From contig NZ_JAVDXX010000001.1 in the NCBI RefSeq assembly GCF_031458175.1, forward strand, positions 744,001 through 808,000: a stretch of 64,000 bases of DNA. The letters run 5' to 3'. The position numbers and the translations under genes are program-made. This DNA is from Pseudoglutamicibacter albus. Its GTDB lineage: Bacteria > Actinomycetota > Actinomycetes > Actinomycetales > Micrococcaceae. Each line of letters starts with the position of its first letter. Position 1 is the stretch's first letter. Below are positions 37,723 through 46,490 of this stretch, in pieces. The notes below the pieces were generated by a model that was not told the DNA's origin, searched no databases, and saw only the letters and a program-made list of their open reading frames with translations.

Positions 37723-38478
37723 TCAATTCTCCCACCTAAAGTTGCGTATTGCGGCCGCGACGAGGATCAGGGCCCACCCGGCGAGCACGATCGTGGCTTG
37801 GATGTTGATGTGGCCGTGTGCAAGCGCGTCGCGCATTCCTTCGCCGAGCGCTGCGGAAGGCAAGAGCTGTACGAAACCTGCGAGCGCATCGTGCAGGCGG
37901 GTCAGGGGCATGAGCACGCCGCCGATCGCAGCGATCAGAACGAGGCCGATGTTGGTGATGGCGAGCGTTGCTTGTGCTCGCACGGTTCCAGCGATCAGTA
38001 GGCCCAGAGCAGTGAATGTGATGACGCCAAGAACCCCGATGAGAACGGCCCATCCGAACGTGGGTTTTGGTTGCCATCCGAGGAACACCGCGACGGTGCT
38101 GAGCACGGCCACGTGGAGTAACGCGACTATGGCGACGGCCGTGATCTTGCCGAGGATGAGCCCTGACTTGCCGAGGGGAGTTGTGGCCAGCGCACGCAAC
38201 ACGCCGTACTGTCGGTCGAAGCCGGTTTGGATCGCTTGGCCAGTGAAGCCCACGCTCACGAGTGCGAGTGCGAGCACGCCCGGGGTTGCAGCGTTGATGC
38301 GGGTGTCCGCGATGCCGTCGAGTACCGATGTGGTGGTCAGAGCCCCGAGTGCGAGTAGCGGCAGGATGAGGGAGACCAGGAGTTGTTCCGCATTGGTCAC
38401 GATGATCCGGGTTTCGTAGCCGGCATGGCGCAGGATCCGGGTGAGCGCGGGAGCCGGAAGGCTTGCAGTCGTAGTCAT
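37723..38478 (-). CDS. ABC-2 type transporter permease
   Basis: 251 residues from ATG at 38478 (MTTTASLPAPALTRIL); the longer frame from 38517 overlaps the ATPase gene. Six hydrophobic segments with the ABC-2 family pattern (QLLVSLILPLLALGAL; FDRQYGVLRALATTPLGKSGLILGK split; LPSAALGEGMRDAL). One nucleotide separates the ATPase stop from its start, so the two form an exporter. The substrate is unknown. In related genomes an ABC-2 pair often sits between ctaA and sufR, so it could relate to haem or redox metabolism, but this is inference only. Confidence 0.88.
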   Translation of the reverse strand: MTTTASLPAPALTRILRHAGYETRIIVTNAEQLLVSLILPLLALGALTTTSVLDGIADTRINAATPGVLALALVSVGFTGQAIQTGFDRQYGVLRALATTPLGKSGLILGKITAVAIVALLHVAVLSTVAVFLGWQPKPTFGWAVLIGVLGVITFTALGLLIAGTVRAQATLAITNIGLVLIAAIGGVLMPLTRLHDALAGFVQLLPSAALGEGMRDALAHGHINIQATIVLAGWALILVAAAIRNFRWEN

Positions 38479-38479
38479 G

Positions 38480-39466
38480 TCAGGCCTCGCCTTCGGTGGA
38501 TTGCGATGCGACCTCAAGGAAAACGTCCTCGAGGCTACGGCGTCCCAGGTGCATACTGGTGGGCATGAGGTCTGCCTTCTCGAGCGCAGATGCTAGTTCG
38601 CGCAGCTGCTGGGGAGCCGTCACATCCTCGATAGTCCATGCGCCTGGTCTTGTGTTGGTTGCGGTGAGGTGCACGCCGGTTTGGTCAAGGATGCGTGCGA
38701 GGTCAACGGCCTCGGGGAGAGTGAGACTGAGGCTTGCCGTTGAGTCGGCGTCTAAGAGGTCAGACACACTCGACTGCTTCACGACGCGTCCGCGGTCCAT
38801 GATGAGGATGTAATCGGAGAGCCGTTCGGCCTCTTCGAGCAGGTGGGTTGTGAGAACAACCGCCGCGCCATCGCTTGTGAGTTCTTTGATGATGTCGAAG
38901 ACAAGCAGTCGTGACTGTGGGTCAAGCCCAGCACTTGGCTCATCGAGGAAGAGAACTTCGGGCCGCCCCAGCATCGCCATCGCGAGGGAAACCCGCTGTT
39001 TCTCGCCACCTGAGAGGCGCCGGATGGAGCGGCGCGCGAGGTGCGCGATGTTGAGCTGCTCCATGAGCTCAGGCAGCGGGCGGGGATTCTGGAACAGGCC
39101 CGCAACGTGTTTGAGCAGACGTAGTGGGGTCTGTGCTGGTGGTAGTCCACCGTCTTGCAACATGACGCCTACACGGGAGCGCAATGTGGCAGACGCACCC
39201 CAAGGGGTCTGGCCCAGCAAAGAAATTTTTCCGGCGTCAGGCTTTTGCAAGCCCTGGCAGCACGCGAGGGTTGTGGATTTACCTGCACCGTTCGTTCCGA
39301 GCAGGGTCGTCACCTGCCCACGGGCCGCGGTGAAGGACACGCCTTGAACTGCCTTGATAGGGCGGGTTTTCGAACCGAAAGTTTTCGCAAGCCCCGAAAC
39401 CTCGAGGGCAACATCCGCAGCCTGCGTTTCGGGCACGGAAACCTGGGGTAAATGATGTTGGGCCAC
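38480..39466 (-). CDS. ABC transporter ATP-binding protein (ABC-2 exporter)
   Basis: 328 residues from GTG at 39466 (MAQHHLPQVSV); the frame is open to GTG 39487. Walker A is LGTNGAGKSTT, the signature RLSGGEKQRVSLAMAM, Walker B LFLDEPSAGLDPQS, and the switch histidine TTHLLEEAERL. The C-terminal 100 residues form an accessory domain typical of drug or lipid exporter ATPases. On the minus strand TACGAT (39478-39473) ends 6 nt before the 39466 GTG, which favours that start and a leaderless mRNA. Divergent from sufR. Confidence 0.9.
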   Translation of the reverse strand: MAQHHLPQVSVPETQAADVALEVSGLAKTFGSKTRPIKAVQGVSFTAARGQVTTLLGTNGAGKSTTLACCQGLQKPDAGKISLLGQTPWGASATLRSRVGVMLQDGGLPPAQTPLRLLKHVAGLFQNPRPLPELMEQLNIAHLARRSIRRLSGGEKQRVSLAMAMLGRPEVLFLDEPSAGLDPQSRLLVFDIIKELTSDGAAVVLTTHLLEEAERLSDYILIMDRGRVVKQSSVSDLLDADSTASLSLTLPEAVDLARILDQTGVHLTATNTRPGAWTIEDVTAPQQLRELASALEKADLMPTSMHLGRRSLEDVFLEVASQSTEGEA

Positions 39467-39564
39467 GGTGCCATCGTATCGAGCCACGCGCGCGATCCCG
39501 GATCGAGTAGTTACGATGGTGGACAGTTGCGTTAACCCTCAACGAGGAAAGGTGGCAAACGTTC

Positions 39565-40395
39565 ATGTCTGCCCAGACCAGCAACTCTGCTCAGTCCAGC
39601 AACGATGCTGTTGATCGCGATACGCGGGATGGGGCTGCTGAACGGGAGCCGCACCTTGCCCCGGAAGAATCCACGCGCGACCGCGTGTTGCATAGCGTCA
39701 TGATGAACGGCCCCATCACCGCGGCCAAACTCGGCAAAGAACTAGGCCACACCGCAGCCGCGATCCGCCGCCACCTCGACAAACTCGAAGAAGAAGGCCT
39801 CATCGAAGTCAAAGAGATGGGGCACAGACCATCCCGAGCCGGACGCCCCGCACGCCACTACGTGGTCAACCCGCAAGGCCAATCCCAGTGGGGCTCCCGA
39901 AACGCTGACGTAGCGATCAAAGCCATCTCCCGTCTATACGCACTAGGTGGGGAACGCGCAGTAGAAGAGTTCGCACGCGAACTCGCACTCGAACAAGAAG
40001 CCCGCTACACCGCGATGCTTGAAGGCACCGAAAAAGGGCCCGAGCGCATCGAGGCACTAGCCCGCGCGCTCGCCGCCGACGGCTACATGGGATTCACGCG
40101 GGACGTCTCGATCCCTGCCGGCAGGACCCCGATGCGGGCTAAACAGATCTGCCAGGCTCACTGCCCGGTGGTGGATATCGCCGCGGCGGTGCCCGCGATT
40201 TGTGATGCGGAAACGGAAATGTTCCAGCGGGTCTTAGGTGTGGATGTGCGGCGGTTGTCGACGATGGCGGCCGGCGGGCACGTCTGCACCACCCACGTGC
40301 CTGTTGAGCGCGGCTCTGCCGGTAGGGGTACGCCCGTTCCGCGGGAGAAAGTCACCCGCGTGGCTGGGCCGCGGCGCCCATCGGGTGATAAGTAG
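39565..40395 (+). CDS. sufR: Fe-S cluster-sensing transcriptional regulator SufR family
   Basis: 276 residues. An N-terminal winged helix (residues about 35-100; ITAAKLGKELGHTAAAIRRHLDKLEEEG in part) is followed by an oxidoreductase-sensing domain with four conserved cysteines: C and C in QICQAHCPV (about 193 and 197), one in AICDAET (about 211) and one in GHVCTTH (about 239). These fit the cluster ligands of SufR. Expected to repress the suf operon when Fe-S status is good. Same strand as sufB, 350 nt upstream; TACGAT at 39512-39517 may be its -10. Confidence 0.92.
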   Translation: MSAQTSNSAQSSNDAVDRDTRDGAAEREPHLAPEESTRDRVLHSVMMNGPITAAKLGKELGHTAAAIRRHLDKLEEEGLIEVKEMGHRPSRAGRPARHYVVNPQGQSQWGSRNADVAIKAISRLYALGGERAVEEFARELALEQEARYTAMLEGTEKGPERIEALARALAADGYMGFTRDVSIPAGRTPMRAKQICQAHCPVVDIAAAVPAICDAETEMFQRVLGVDVRRLSTMAAGGHVCTTHVPVERGSAGRGTPVPREKVTRVAGPRRPSGDK

Positions 40396-40745
40396 GCCTT
40401 GGACAGCGCATGACGGATCGTGACCACAGCGAATCGCGAGCATAGTGGTCGCCAGCACAGCGGATCGCGGTAGGTATATCCCATGAATGAACTGAGGTGT
40501 GGCTTAGTTGACGCAGATGCCGAATAACGCAACAGTTAAGTTCGGTAATTCAGTTTTTTGGGCTGCGGGGCGGAATAAATCCCACACCGCCACCGTTGTA
40601 CCGCAATGGCAACTCGCGCGCTCAACGTTGACAGCGTATCTGGGCGCAGACGCCGAACACCGATATCGGCGTCAGAGGAAAACATCTCATTGGAACAAAC
40701 ATCAGTGACCCGACGCTGGCGAGTGCCAGCAGAGAAGAGGACGCG
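40396..40745. promoter_or_regulatory. 350-nt sufR-sufB intergenic region
   Basis: Holds two 14-bp near-identical repeats (CACAGCGAATCGCG at 40425-40438, CACAGCGGATCGCG at 40456-40469), a 10-bp palindrome TCAACGTTGA at 40622-40631 overlapping a perfect TTGACA at 40628-40633, an inverted repeat GTTG-N11-CAAC at 40595-40613, and a hairpin GACGCCGA/TCGGCGTC at 40649-40673. CAAC/GTTG half-sites resemble those reported for cyanobacterial SufR, so the palindrome is a candidate operator. No clear -10 box follows TTGACA. A 14-codon ORF at 40483-40527 lacks support. Confidence 0.5.
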
Positions 40746-42206
40746 ATGACGGATCAACAGGCGCCTAGCGCAAAGGATCCAGGTGTAATCGCCGAAATCC
40801 TCGAGGCGAACCCGGAACTCGAGGGTATTGGTAACTACGAATACGGTTGGGTTGACTCCGACGCCGCCGGACAGGACGCAGAGCGTGGCCTCGACGAAGA
40901 CCGCGTGCGCTCCATCTCGGCTAAGAAGGACGAACCCGAATGGATGCTCAACAGGCGTCTGCGCGCACTGAAGTACTTTGAACGCAAGCCAATGCCAACC
41001 TGGGGCCCAGACCTCTCCGGCATCGACTTCGACAACATCAAGTACTTCGTCCGTGCTTCCGAAGGCCAGGCCCAAACCTGGGAAGACCTTCCAGAAGATA
41101 TCCGCAACACGTACGAAAAGCTTGGCATCCCAGAGGCAGAACGCAACCGCCTCGTAGCTGGTGTTGCCGCCCAGTACGAATCCGAGGTTGTCTACCACCA
41201 GATCCGCGAGGACCTTGAAGAACAAGGTGTCATCTTCCTTGACACTGACACCGCTTTGAAAGAGCACCCGGAGTTCTTCGAAGAGTACTTCGGCACCGTG
41301 ATCCCAGCTGGCGATAACAAGTTCGCGGCACTCAACACCGCAGTGTGGTCCGGCGGTTCCTTCGTCTACGTCCCGAAGGGTGTACACGTCGAGATCCCGC
41401 TGCAGGCCTACTTCCGCATCAACACGGAGAACATGGGCCAGTTTGAACGCACCCTCATCATCGCTGACGAGGATTCCTACGTTCACTACATTGAAGGCTG
41501 CACGGCCCCGATCTATAAGTCGGACTCCCTGCACTCCGCTGTGGTTGAGATCATCGCGAAGAAGGGTGCCCGCGTTCGCTACACGACCGTCCAGAACTGG
41601 TCGAACAACGTGTACAACCTCGTCACCAAGCGCGCAGTATGCGAAGAAGGCGCGGTCATGGAATGGGTCGATGGCAACATCGGTTCCAAAGTCACCATGA
41701 AGTACCCGGCTGTCTACCTCACTGGTGAACACGCCCGCGGCGAGACCCTTTCGATCGCGTTCGCTGGTGCCGGCCAGCACCAGGACACCGGCTCGAAGAT
41801 GGTGCACATCGCACCAAACACCTCGTCCTCGATCGTCGCGAAGTCGATCGCCCGTAACGGCGGCCGCTCCGGTTACCGCGGCCTCGTGCAGGTGCGTGAA
41901 GGTGCCCACGGTGTCAAGAACAACACCGAATGTGATGCGCTCTTGGTCGATACGATCTCGCGTTCGGACACCTACCCGTACATCGACATCCGTGAGGACG
42001 ACGTACAGATGGGCCACGAAGCCACAGTTTCGAAGGTTTCCGAAGACCAACTGTTCTACCTCATGGCCCGCGGTATTCCTGAAGACGAAGCGATGGCGCT
42101 CATCGTTCGCGGCTTCGTCGAGCCGATCTCCCGCGAGCTCCCGATGGAGTACGCGCTTGAACTCAACCGTCTAATTGAACTTCAGATGGAAGGATCTGTT
42201 GGCTGA
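40746..42206 (+). CDS. sufB: Fe-S cluster assembly scaffold SufB
   Basis: 486 residues. With SufC2 and SufD it builds Fe-S clusters on the SufBC2D scaffold. Diagnostic stretches are [23 protein letters not shown] (part), [20 protein letters not shown] (part), [14 protein letters not shown], the [20 protein letters not shown] region and the C-terminal [30 protein letters not shown] is the likely ribosome binding site. A long antisense frame covers the gene but is an artefact of codon use. sufD follows after 1-2 nt. Confidence 0.97.
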   Translation: MTDQQAPSAKDPGVIAEILEANPELEGIGNYEYGWVDSDAAGQDAERGLDEDRVRSISAKKDEPEWMLNRRLRALKYFERKPMPTWGPDLSGIDFDNIKYFVRASEGQAQTWEDLPEDIRNTYEKLGIPEAERNRLVAGVAAQYESEVVYHQIREDLEEQGVIFLDTDTALKEHPEFFEEYFGTVIPAGDNKFAALNTAVWSGGSFVYVPKGVHVEIPLQAYFRINTENMGQFERTLIIADEDSYVHYIEGCTAPIYKSDSLHSAVVEIIAKKGARVRYTTVQNWSNNVYNLVTKRAVCEEGAVMEWVDGNIGSKVTMKYPAVYLTGEHARGETLSIAFAGAGQHQDTGSKMVHIAPNTSSSIVAKSIARNGGRSGYRGLVQVREGAHGVKNNTECDALLVDTISRSDTYPYIDIREDDVQMGHEATVSKVSEDQLFYLMARGIPEDEAMALIVRGFVEPISRELPMEYALELNRLIELQMEGSVG

Positions 42207-42207
42207 T

Positions 42208-43503
42208 ATGTCTGAGACGACTTCCACACAGCGTCCACAGGGCGCACCACTGATCGCGGGCTTCACGGAGGAAGGCGAAGACCTATCCCCGATGAACGCT
42301 GATCAGGCTCACGGCGGTAGCCCCATCGCAGGGGCTGCCGTGAAGAGCCACTCCCACGGCGGGGCAGCCGAGGGCTGGGGTGGCGCTAACGATTCTTCGC
42401 GTGCCGGCCGCGCCACGAGCTTCAACGTTGAAGACTTCCCGCAGCTCACCGGCCGTGAAGAGGATTTCCGCTTCACCCCACTGCGCCGCCTGAAAGGCCT
42501 CCACAAGGATGATCTGACAGGTACTGCACCGAGCCTGAACCAAGAGGTCCTCACCGGTACCGGCGAGGTCCGCATCGAACAGGTCGCCCAGGATCACGCG
42601 GCCGTTTCCTTCATGGAGCCAGAAGACCGGCTCTCGGCGAACGCCTACGCAGCCGCCAAACACGTGGATCTCGTGACAGTTCCCGCTGAAACCGACGGGC
42701 TCGTCACCAAGCTCACGCTACGTGGTGAGCATCAGGACCCGGCAGGCCAGCACATCACGGTTGTAGCCGAGCCCGGCTCCAAGGCAACCGTCGTGTTCGA
42801 CCACGTAGGTTCGGCGGTTCTGACCCAGCACATCGAATACGACGTCAAGGACGGCGCTGAGCTGACCATCGTTTCGCTACAGAACTGGGAAGACGACGCC
42901 GTGCATGCTGCGAACATGCAGGCACGCCTCGGCGCTGAGGCCAAACTCAAGCACGTGGTGGTGACCTTCGGTGGCGACCTCGTCCGCCTGACGCCATCGG
43001 TACGTTTCGCGGGTGAACGAGGCGAAGCCTACGTCTACGGGTTGTACTTCACCGACGCGGGCCAGCACCAAGAACACCGCCTGTTCATCAACCATGCATC
43101 CGCGAACTGCACGTCCGATGCCCTCTATAAGGGTGCGTTGCAGGGCGACGGTGCGCACTCGGTGTGGGTTGGCGACGTCCTCATCCCGGTTGCCGGTGAA
43201 GGCACCACAACCTACGAAGCCAACCGTAACCTCGTGCTGTCGGAAGGCGCACGCGCCGACTCGGTGCCGAACCTCGAAATCGAGACCGGCGTCATCGAAG
43301 GTGCAGGCCACGCGGCTACCACGGGTCGCTTCGATGACGAGCACCTGTTCTACCTCATGGCCCGCGGTATCGACGAGAAAACGGCGCGCCGCTTGGTGGT
43401 CCGTGGCTTCCTGAACGAAATCATCCAGAAGATCGATGTTCCTGAGATTGAGGATTCCCTCAACGCGACCATCGAGGCCGAGCTGGCCGTCAACGATAAC
43501 TGA
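42208..43503 (+). CDS. sufD: Fe-S cluster assembly protein SufD
   Basis: 431 residues from ATG 42208, directly after the sufB stop. A TTG at 42199 is an alternative start, 4 nt after AGGA of GGAAGGA; the choice is not settled. Paralogue of SufB in the SufBC2D complex, needed for iron acquisition. Beta-helix core motifs include FVNHASANCTSDALYKG-like sequence FINHASANCTSDALYKG and VWVGDVLIPVAGEGTTTYEANRNL (part), with C-terminal [24 protein letters not shown] (part) shared with SufB. No ferredoxin gene is present between sufD and sufC. Confidence 0.95.
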   Translation: MSETTSTQRPQGAPLIAGFTEEGEDLSPMNADQAHGGSPIAGAAVKSHSHGGAAEGWGGANDSSRAGRATSFNVEDFPQLTGREEDFRFTPLRRLKGLHKDDLTGTAPSLNQEVLTGTGEVRIEQVAQDHAAVSFMEPEDRLSANAYAAAKHVDLVTVPAETDGLVTKLTLRGEHQDPAGQHITVVAEPGSKATVVFDHVGSAVLTQHIEYDVKDGAELTIVSLQNWEDDAVHAANMQARLGAEAKLKHVVVTFGGDLVRLTPSVRFAGERGEAYVYGLYFTDAGQHQEHRLFINHASANCTSDALYKGALQGDGAHSVWVGDVLIPVAGEGTTTYEANRNLVLSEGARADSVPNLEIETGVIEGAGHAATTGRFDDEHLFYLMARGIDEKTARRLVVRGFLNEIIQKIDVPEIEDSLNATIEAELAVNDN

Positions 43504-43535
43504 CCTTCACTTCTCACAAGGAGAATCGACTTTTC

Positions 43536-44291
43536 ATGAACACTCTTGAAATCAAAGACCTGAAGGTCGGCATCGAGACCGATCAGGGATTCAAGGAAAT
43601 CCTCAAAGGCGTCAACCTGACCATCAAGCCAGGTGAGACCCACGCGATCATGGGTCCTAACGGCTCCGGTAAGTCCACGCTCGCTGCAACCATCGCAGGC
43701 CACCCGTCTTACATCGTGACCGGCGGCTCCATCACCCTCGACGGTGAGGACGTCTTGGAGATGGAAGTTGACGAGCGCGCTAAAGCCGGATTGTTCCTCG
43801 CGATGCAGTACCCAGTCGAGGTGCCGGGCGTTACCATGACGAACTTCCTGCGTACCGCCAAGACTGCACTCGATGGCGAGGCACCGAAGCTGCGCACGTG
43901 GGCTAAGGACGTCAAGGGTGCTTTCGAAGCGCTCAAGATGGATCCAGAGTTCGCTAACCGCAACATCAACGAAGGCTTCTCCGGTGGCGAGAAGAAGCGA
44001 GCTGAAATCATCCAGATGGAACTGTTCAAGCCAAAGTATGCGGTACTTGATGAGACCGACTCCGGCTTGGACGTCGATGCGTTGCGCATCGTTTCCGAAG
44101 GTGTGAACCGTGTCCAGGAAAGCAACAACATGGGTGTCATGCTGATCACGCACTACACCCGCATCCTGAACTACATCAAGCCTGACTTTGTGCACGTGTT
44201 CGTTGACGGCCACATGGTTGATCAGGGCGGCCCAGAGCTCGCTACCAAGCTTGAAGAAGAGGGGTACGACAAGTACCTCGCTAAGGCGTGA
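43536..44291 (+). CDS. sufC: Fe-S cluster assembly ATPase SufC
   Basis: 251 residues, ABC ATPase of the SufBC2D complex, soluble rather than membrane-linked. Walker A GPNGSGKSTL (about residues 35-44), signature FSGGEKKRAEIIQM (about 147-160), Walker B YAVLDETDSGLDVDAL, and the switch histidine ITHYTRIL. The DETDSGLD form of Walker B is specific for SufC. AAGGAG lies upstream of the ATG; sufT-like gene follows 6 nt after its stop. Confidence 0.97.
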   Translation: MNTLEIKDLKVGIETDQGFKEILKGVNLTIKPGETHAIMGPNGSGKSTLAATIAGHPSYIVTGGSITLDGEDVLEMEVDERAKAGLFLAMQYPVEVPGVTMTNFLRTAKTALDGEAPKLRTWAKDVKGAFEALKMDPEFANRNINEGFSGGEKKRAEIIQMELFKPKYAVLDETDSGLDVDALRIVSEGVNRVQESNNMGVMLITHYTRILNYIKPDFVHVFVDGHMVDQGGPELATKLEEEGYDKYLAKA

Positions 44292-44297
44292 TCCCTC

Positions 44298-44627
44298 ATG
44301 GCTGAGAACGCAAAAGATCTGGCACCCATCGAGGATGTCACCGAGGCGTTGCATGAGGTGATTGACCCGGAGCTTGGCGTCAATGTGGTTGACCTCGGGT
44401 TGCTCTACGGCATGGCATATGACGACGAGGGTGCGCTCGTGATCGACATGACGCTCACCACGGCGGCGTGCCCGCTCTCCGATGTGATTGAAGATCAGAT
44501 CGACTCGGCTATTGGCACCATGGTTGATGAATACCGCGTCAACTGGGTGTGGATGCCGCCGTGGGGTCCTGAACGGATCACCGAAGACGGCCGCGACCAG
44601 ATGCGCGCGCTCGGATTCAACATCTAA
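44298..44627 (+). CDS. MIP18/DUF59 family metal-sulfur cluster assembly factor
   Basis: 109 residues. The DPELGVNVVDLGLLYGM segment (residues 23-39) and TTAACPLSDVIEDQI with the conserved cysteine (about residue 58) define the family, known as SufT or PaaD-like. It helps deliver Fe-S clusters to target proteins. Last gene of the suf operon, followed by a terminator hairpin. A cysteine desulfurase (SufS) and SufU, often encoded in this operon elsewhere, are not here. Confidence 0.93.
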   Translation: MAENAKDLAPIEDVTEALHEVIDPELGVNVVDLGLLYGMAYDDEGALVIDMTLTTAACPLSDVIEDQIDSAIGTMVDEYRVNWVWMPPWGPERITEDGRDQMRALGFNI

Positions 44628-44664
44628 GCAGAGCGTTATCTAGAAGCTCACGCTTGGGCTAGAA

Positions 44665-44707
44665 CTGTGCGGGGTTGAGTATCTATACGGTGCTCAACCC
44701 CGCACAG
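44665..44707 (+). terminator. suf operon terminator
   Basis: CTGTGCGGGGTTGAG and CTCAACCCCGCACAG form a perfect 15-bp stem with a 13-nt loop, followed by CTTTAA. It lies 38 nt after the last suf gene. Confidence 0.85.
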
Positions 44708-44789
44708 CTTTAACTATTAGCGACCAGGAAGTCACGCGTGAAGGTGCCCGCGCGGTGAAAGGCACAGCGTTTTCGCGCCAACCCCTGGG

Positions 44790-44795
44790 TAGACT
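44790..44795 (+). promoter_or_regulatory. Putative -10 element of the ABC-F gene
   Basis: TAGACT about 36 nt before the proposed TTG start. The same hexamer occurs before fabG (48269) and rpmE2 (55105). No clear -35. Confidence 0.35.
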
Positions 44796-44830
44796 AGGAA
44801 AGTTCGTTTTCAGCCGTATTGGGGGTTGTC

Positions 44831-46432
44831 TTGATTTCCGTGGACAATGTGGAGCTGCGCGTGGGTGCGCGCTTGCTCATGGACGAGGTCTCGTTCAGGG
44901 TTGACCGCGGAGACAAGATCGGCTTGGTGGGGCGTAACGGCGCGGGAAAAACAACGTTAACGAAGGTGTTGGCTGGCCAGGGGCTCCCGGCCGACGGCAG
45001 CATCGAGCGCCGCGGAGAGATCGGCTATCTTCCGCAGGACACCCATCTTCCGGATATGCAACAGCTGGCTCGCGACCGCATCTTATCGGCCCGTGGCCTC
45101 GATAACGTCATAACCAAGTTGCGTGAATCGCAAGCACAGATGGCCAGTGATGACCCGGCTATTGCGCAGAAGGCGATGCGCCGCTATGACCGCTTGGAGG
45201 CCCAGTTTTTAGCCGCGGGAGGTTATGCGGCTGAATCGGAAGCGGCAACCATCTGCAATAACCTCGACTTACCTGAGCGGGTCTTGGCGCAACCGATCGG
45301 TACGCTCTCGGGTGGTCAACGCCGCCGTGTTGAGCTTGCTCGCATCCTGTATTCGCAAGCCGACACGCTGCTATTGGATGAGCCGACCAACCACTTGGAT
45401 GCAGACTCGATCATCTGGCTGCGAGAGTTCCTGCAGGCCTATGAGGGCGGGTTCGTGATCATTTCCCACGATACGGACTTGCTGGAGGCGGTTGTGAACA
45501 AGGTGTTCCACCTGGACGCCAACCGTGCCACGATCGACCAATATAACCTCGGGTGGAAGAAGTACCTGGAGCAACGGGAAACCGATGAGCGGGCCCGCCG
45601 CCGTGAAGCCGCCAACGTCCAAAAGAAGGCATCAGCGTTGTTGGCTCAGGCAGATAAGATGCGTGCTAAGGCTACCAAGGCTGTGGCGGCGCAGTCCATG
45701 ATCAAACGCGCGGAACGCATGTTGCGGGGCATCGAGCCTGAACGGCAAGCGGATAAGGTTGCGGCGCTTCGCTTCCCGGACCCGGCCCCGTGCGGGAAAG
45801 TGCCTATCTCTGCGGAAGGTTTGAGCCGCGCCTACGGTTCACTCGAGATCTTCACTGGCCTGGATCTTGCGGTCGACCGTGGTTCCCGTGTGGTCGTGTT
45901 GGGTCTCAACGGTGCCGGTAAAACCACGCTGTTGCGCCTGCTTGCCGGGGTTGATGAACCGAACTCTGGGCAGGTCGTTTACGGGCATGGATGCAAGATC
46001 GGTTATTTCGCTCAGGAACACGACACGATCGATGGTGAGAAAACCGTACTGGAGAATATGCGCCGCACCGCTCCAAGCCATTTAGGGGATGCCCAAGTGC
46101 GTTCGATCTTGGGTTCGTTCTTGTTCTCTGGTGATGACGTGGACAAACCCGCACGTGTGCTCTCAGGTGGCGAGAAAACCCGCCTAGCTTTGGCGATGAT
46201 CGTGGCTTCTCATGCGAACGTATTGCTCCTGGACGAGCCCACTAACAACCTTGACCCGGCCTCTCGTGAACAGATCCTCGGTGCGCTGGCCACCTATGAG
46301 GGCGCGGTGATCTTGGTGTCCCACGATGAGGGAGCGGTAGCCGCGCTCAACCCCGAACGGGTCCTGCTCTTGCCAGATGGCACCGAGGACTTGTTCAACG
46401 ACGAATACCTCGAGCTCGTTTCCTTAGCATAG
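44831..46432 (+). CDS. ABC-F family ATPase (ribosome-associated)
   Basis: 533 residues from TTG at 44831 (MISVDNVELRVG), with GGGGG about 6 nt upstream; the frame is open from TTG 44819. Two ABC domains without membrane segments: Walker A GRNGAGKTT and GLNGAGKTT, signatures LSGGQRRRVELARI and LSGGEKTRLALAMI, Walker B LLDEPTNHLD and LLDEPTNNLDP. The linker between them (about residues 230-310) is rich in Arg/Lys/Ala, the P-site tRNA interaction motif region of ABC-F proteins. Such proteins act on the ribosome in translation or antibiotic protection; I cannot assign a resistance role. Confidence 0.93.
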   Translation: MISVDNVELRVGARLLMDEVSFRVDRGDKIGLVGRNGAGKTTLTKVLAGQGLPADGSIERRGEIGYLPQDTHLPDMQQLARDRILSARGLDNVITKLRESQAQMASDDPAIAQKAMRRYDRLEAQFLAAGGYAAESEAATICNNLDLPERVLAQPIGTLSGGQRRRVELARILYSQADTLLLDEPTNHLDADSIIWLREFLQAYEGGFVIISHDTDLLEAVVNKVFHLDANRATIDQYNLGWKKYLEQRETDERARRREAANVQKKASALLAQADKMRAKATKAVAAQSMIKRAERMLRGIEPERQADKVAALRFPDPAPCGKVPISAEGLSRAYGSLEIFTGLDLAVDRGSRVVVLGLNGAGKTTLLRLLAGVDEPNSGQVVYGHGCKIGYFAQEHDTIDGEKTVLENMRRTAPSHLGDAQVRSILGSFLFSGDDVDKPARVLSGGEKTRLALAMIVASHANVLLLDEPTNNLDPASREQILGALATYEGAVILVSHDEGAVAALNPERVLLLPDGTEDLFNDEYLELVSLA

Positions 46433-46455
46433 AGAAGAAGCAACTGGATGCGTTT

Positions 46456-46487
46456 GCTCTTGAACGGACGCCTAGCTCTTGAACGGA
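46456..46487. repeat. 13-bp direct repeat, ABC-F/SURF1 gap
   Basis: GCTCTTGAACGGA occurs at 46456-46468 and 46475-46487 (period 19). The copies fill the 58-nt gap between converging genes where a terminator would otherwise be expected; no hairpin is evident. Confidence 0.8.
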
Positions 46488-46490
46488 GGG

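Noticed and set aside
40483-40527. 14-codon leader peptide before sufB
   Set aside because: No ribosome binding site, no regulatory codon bias and 220 nt away from sufB; chance ORF is more likely.
40536-42050. 504-residue open frame on the minus strand
   Set aside because: It is exactly antisense to sufB, has no ribosome binding site, and its composition (Val/Asp/Gly/Leu/Arg-rich) is what high-GC codon usage on the opposite strand produces.
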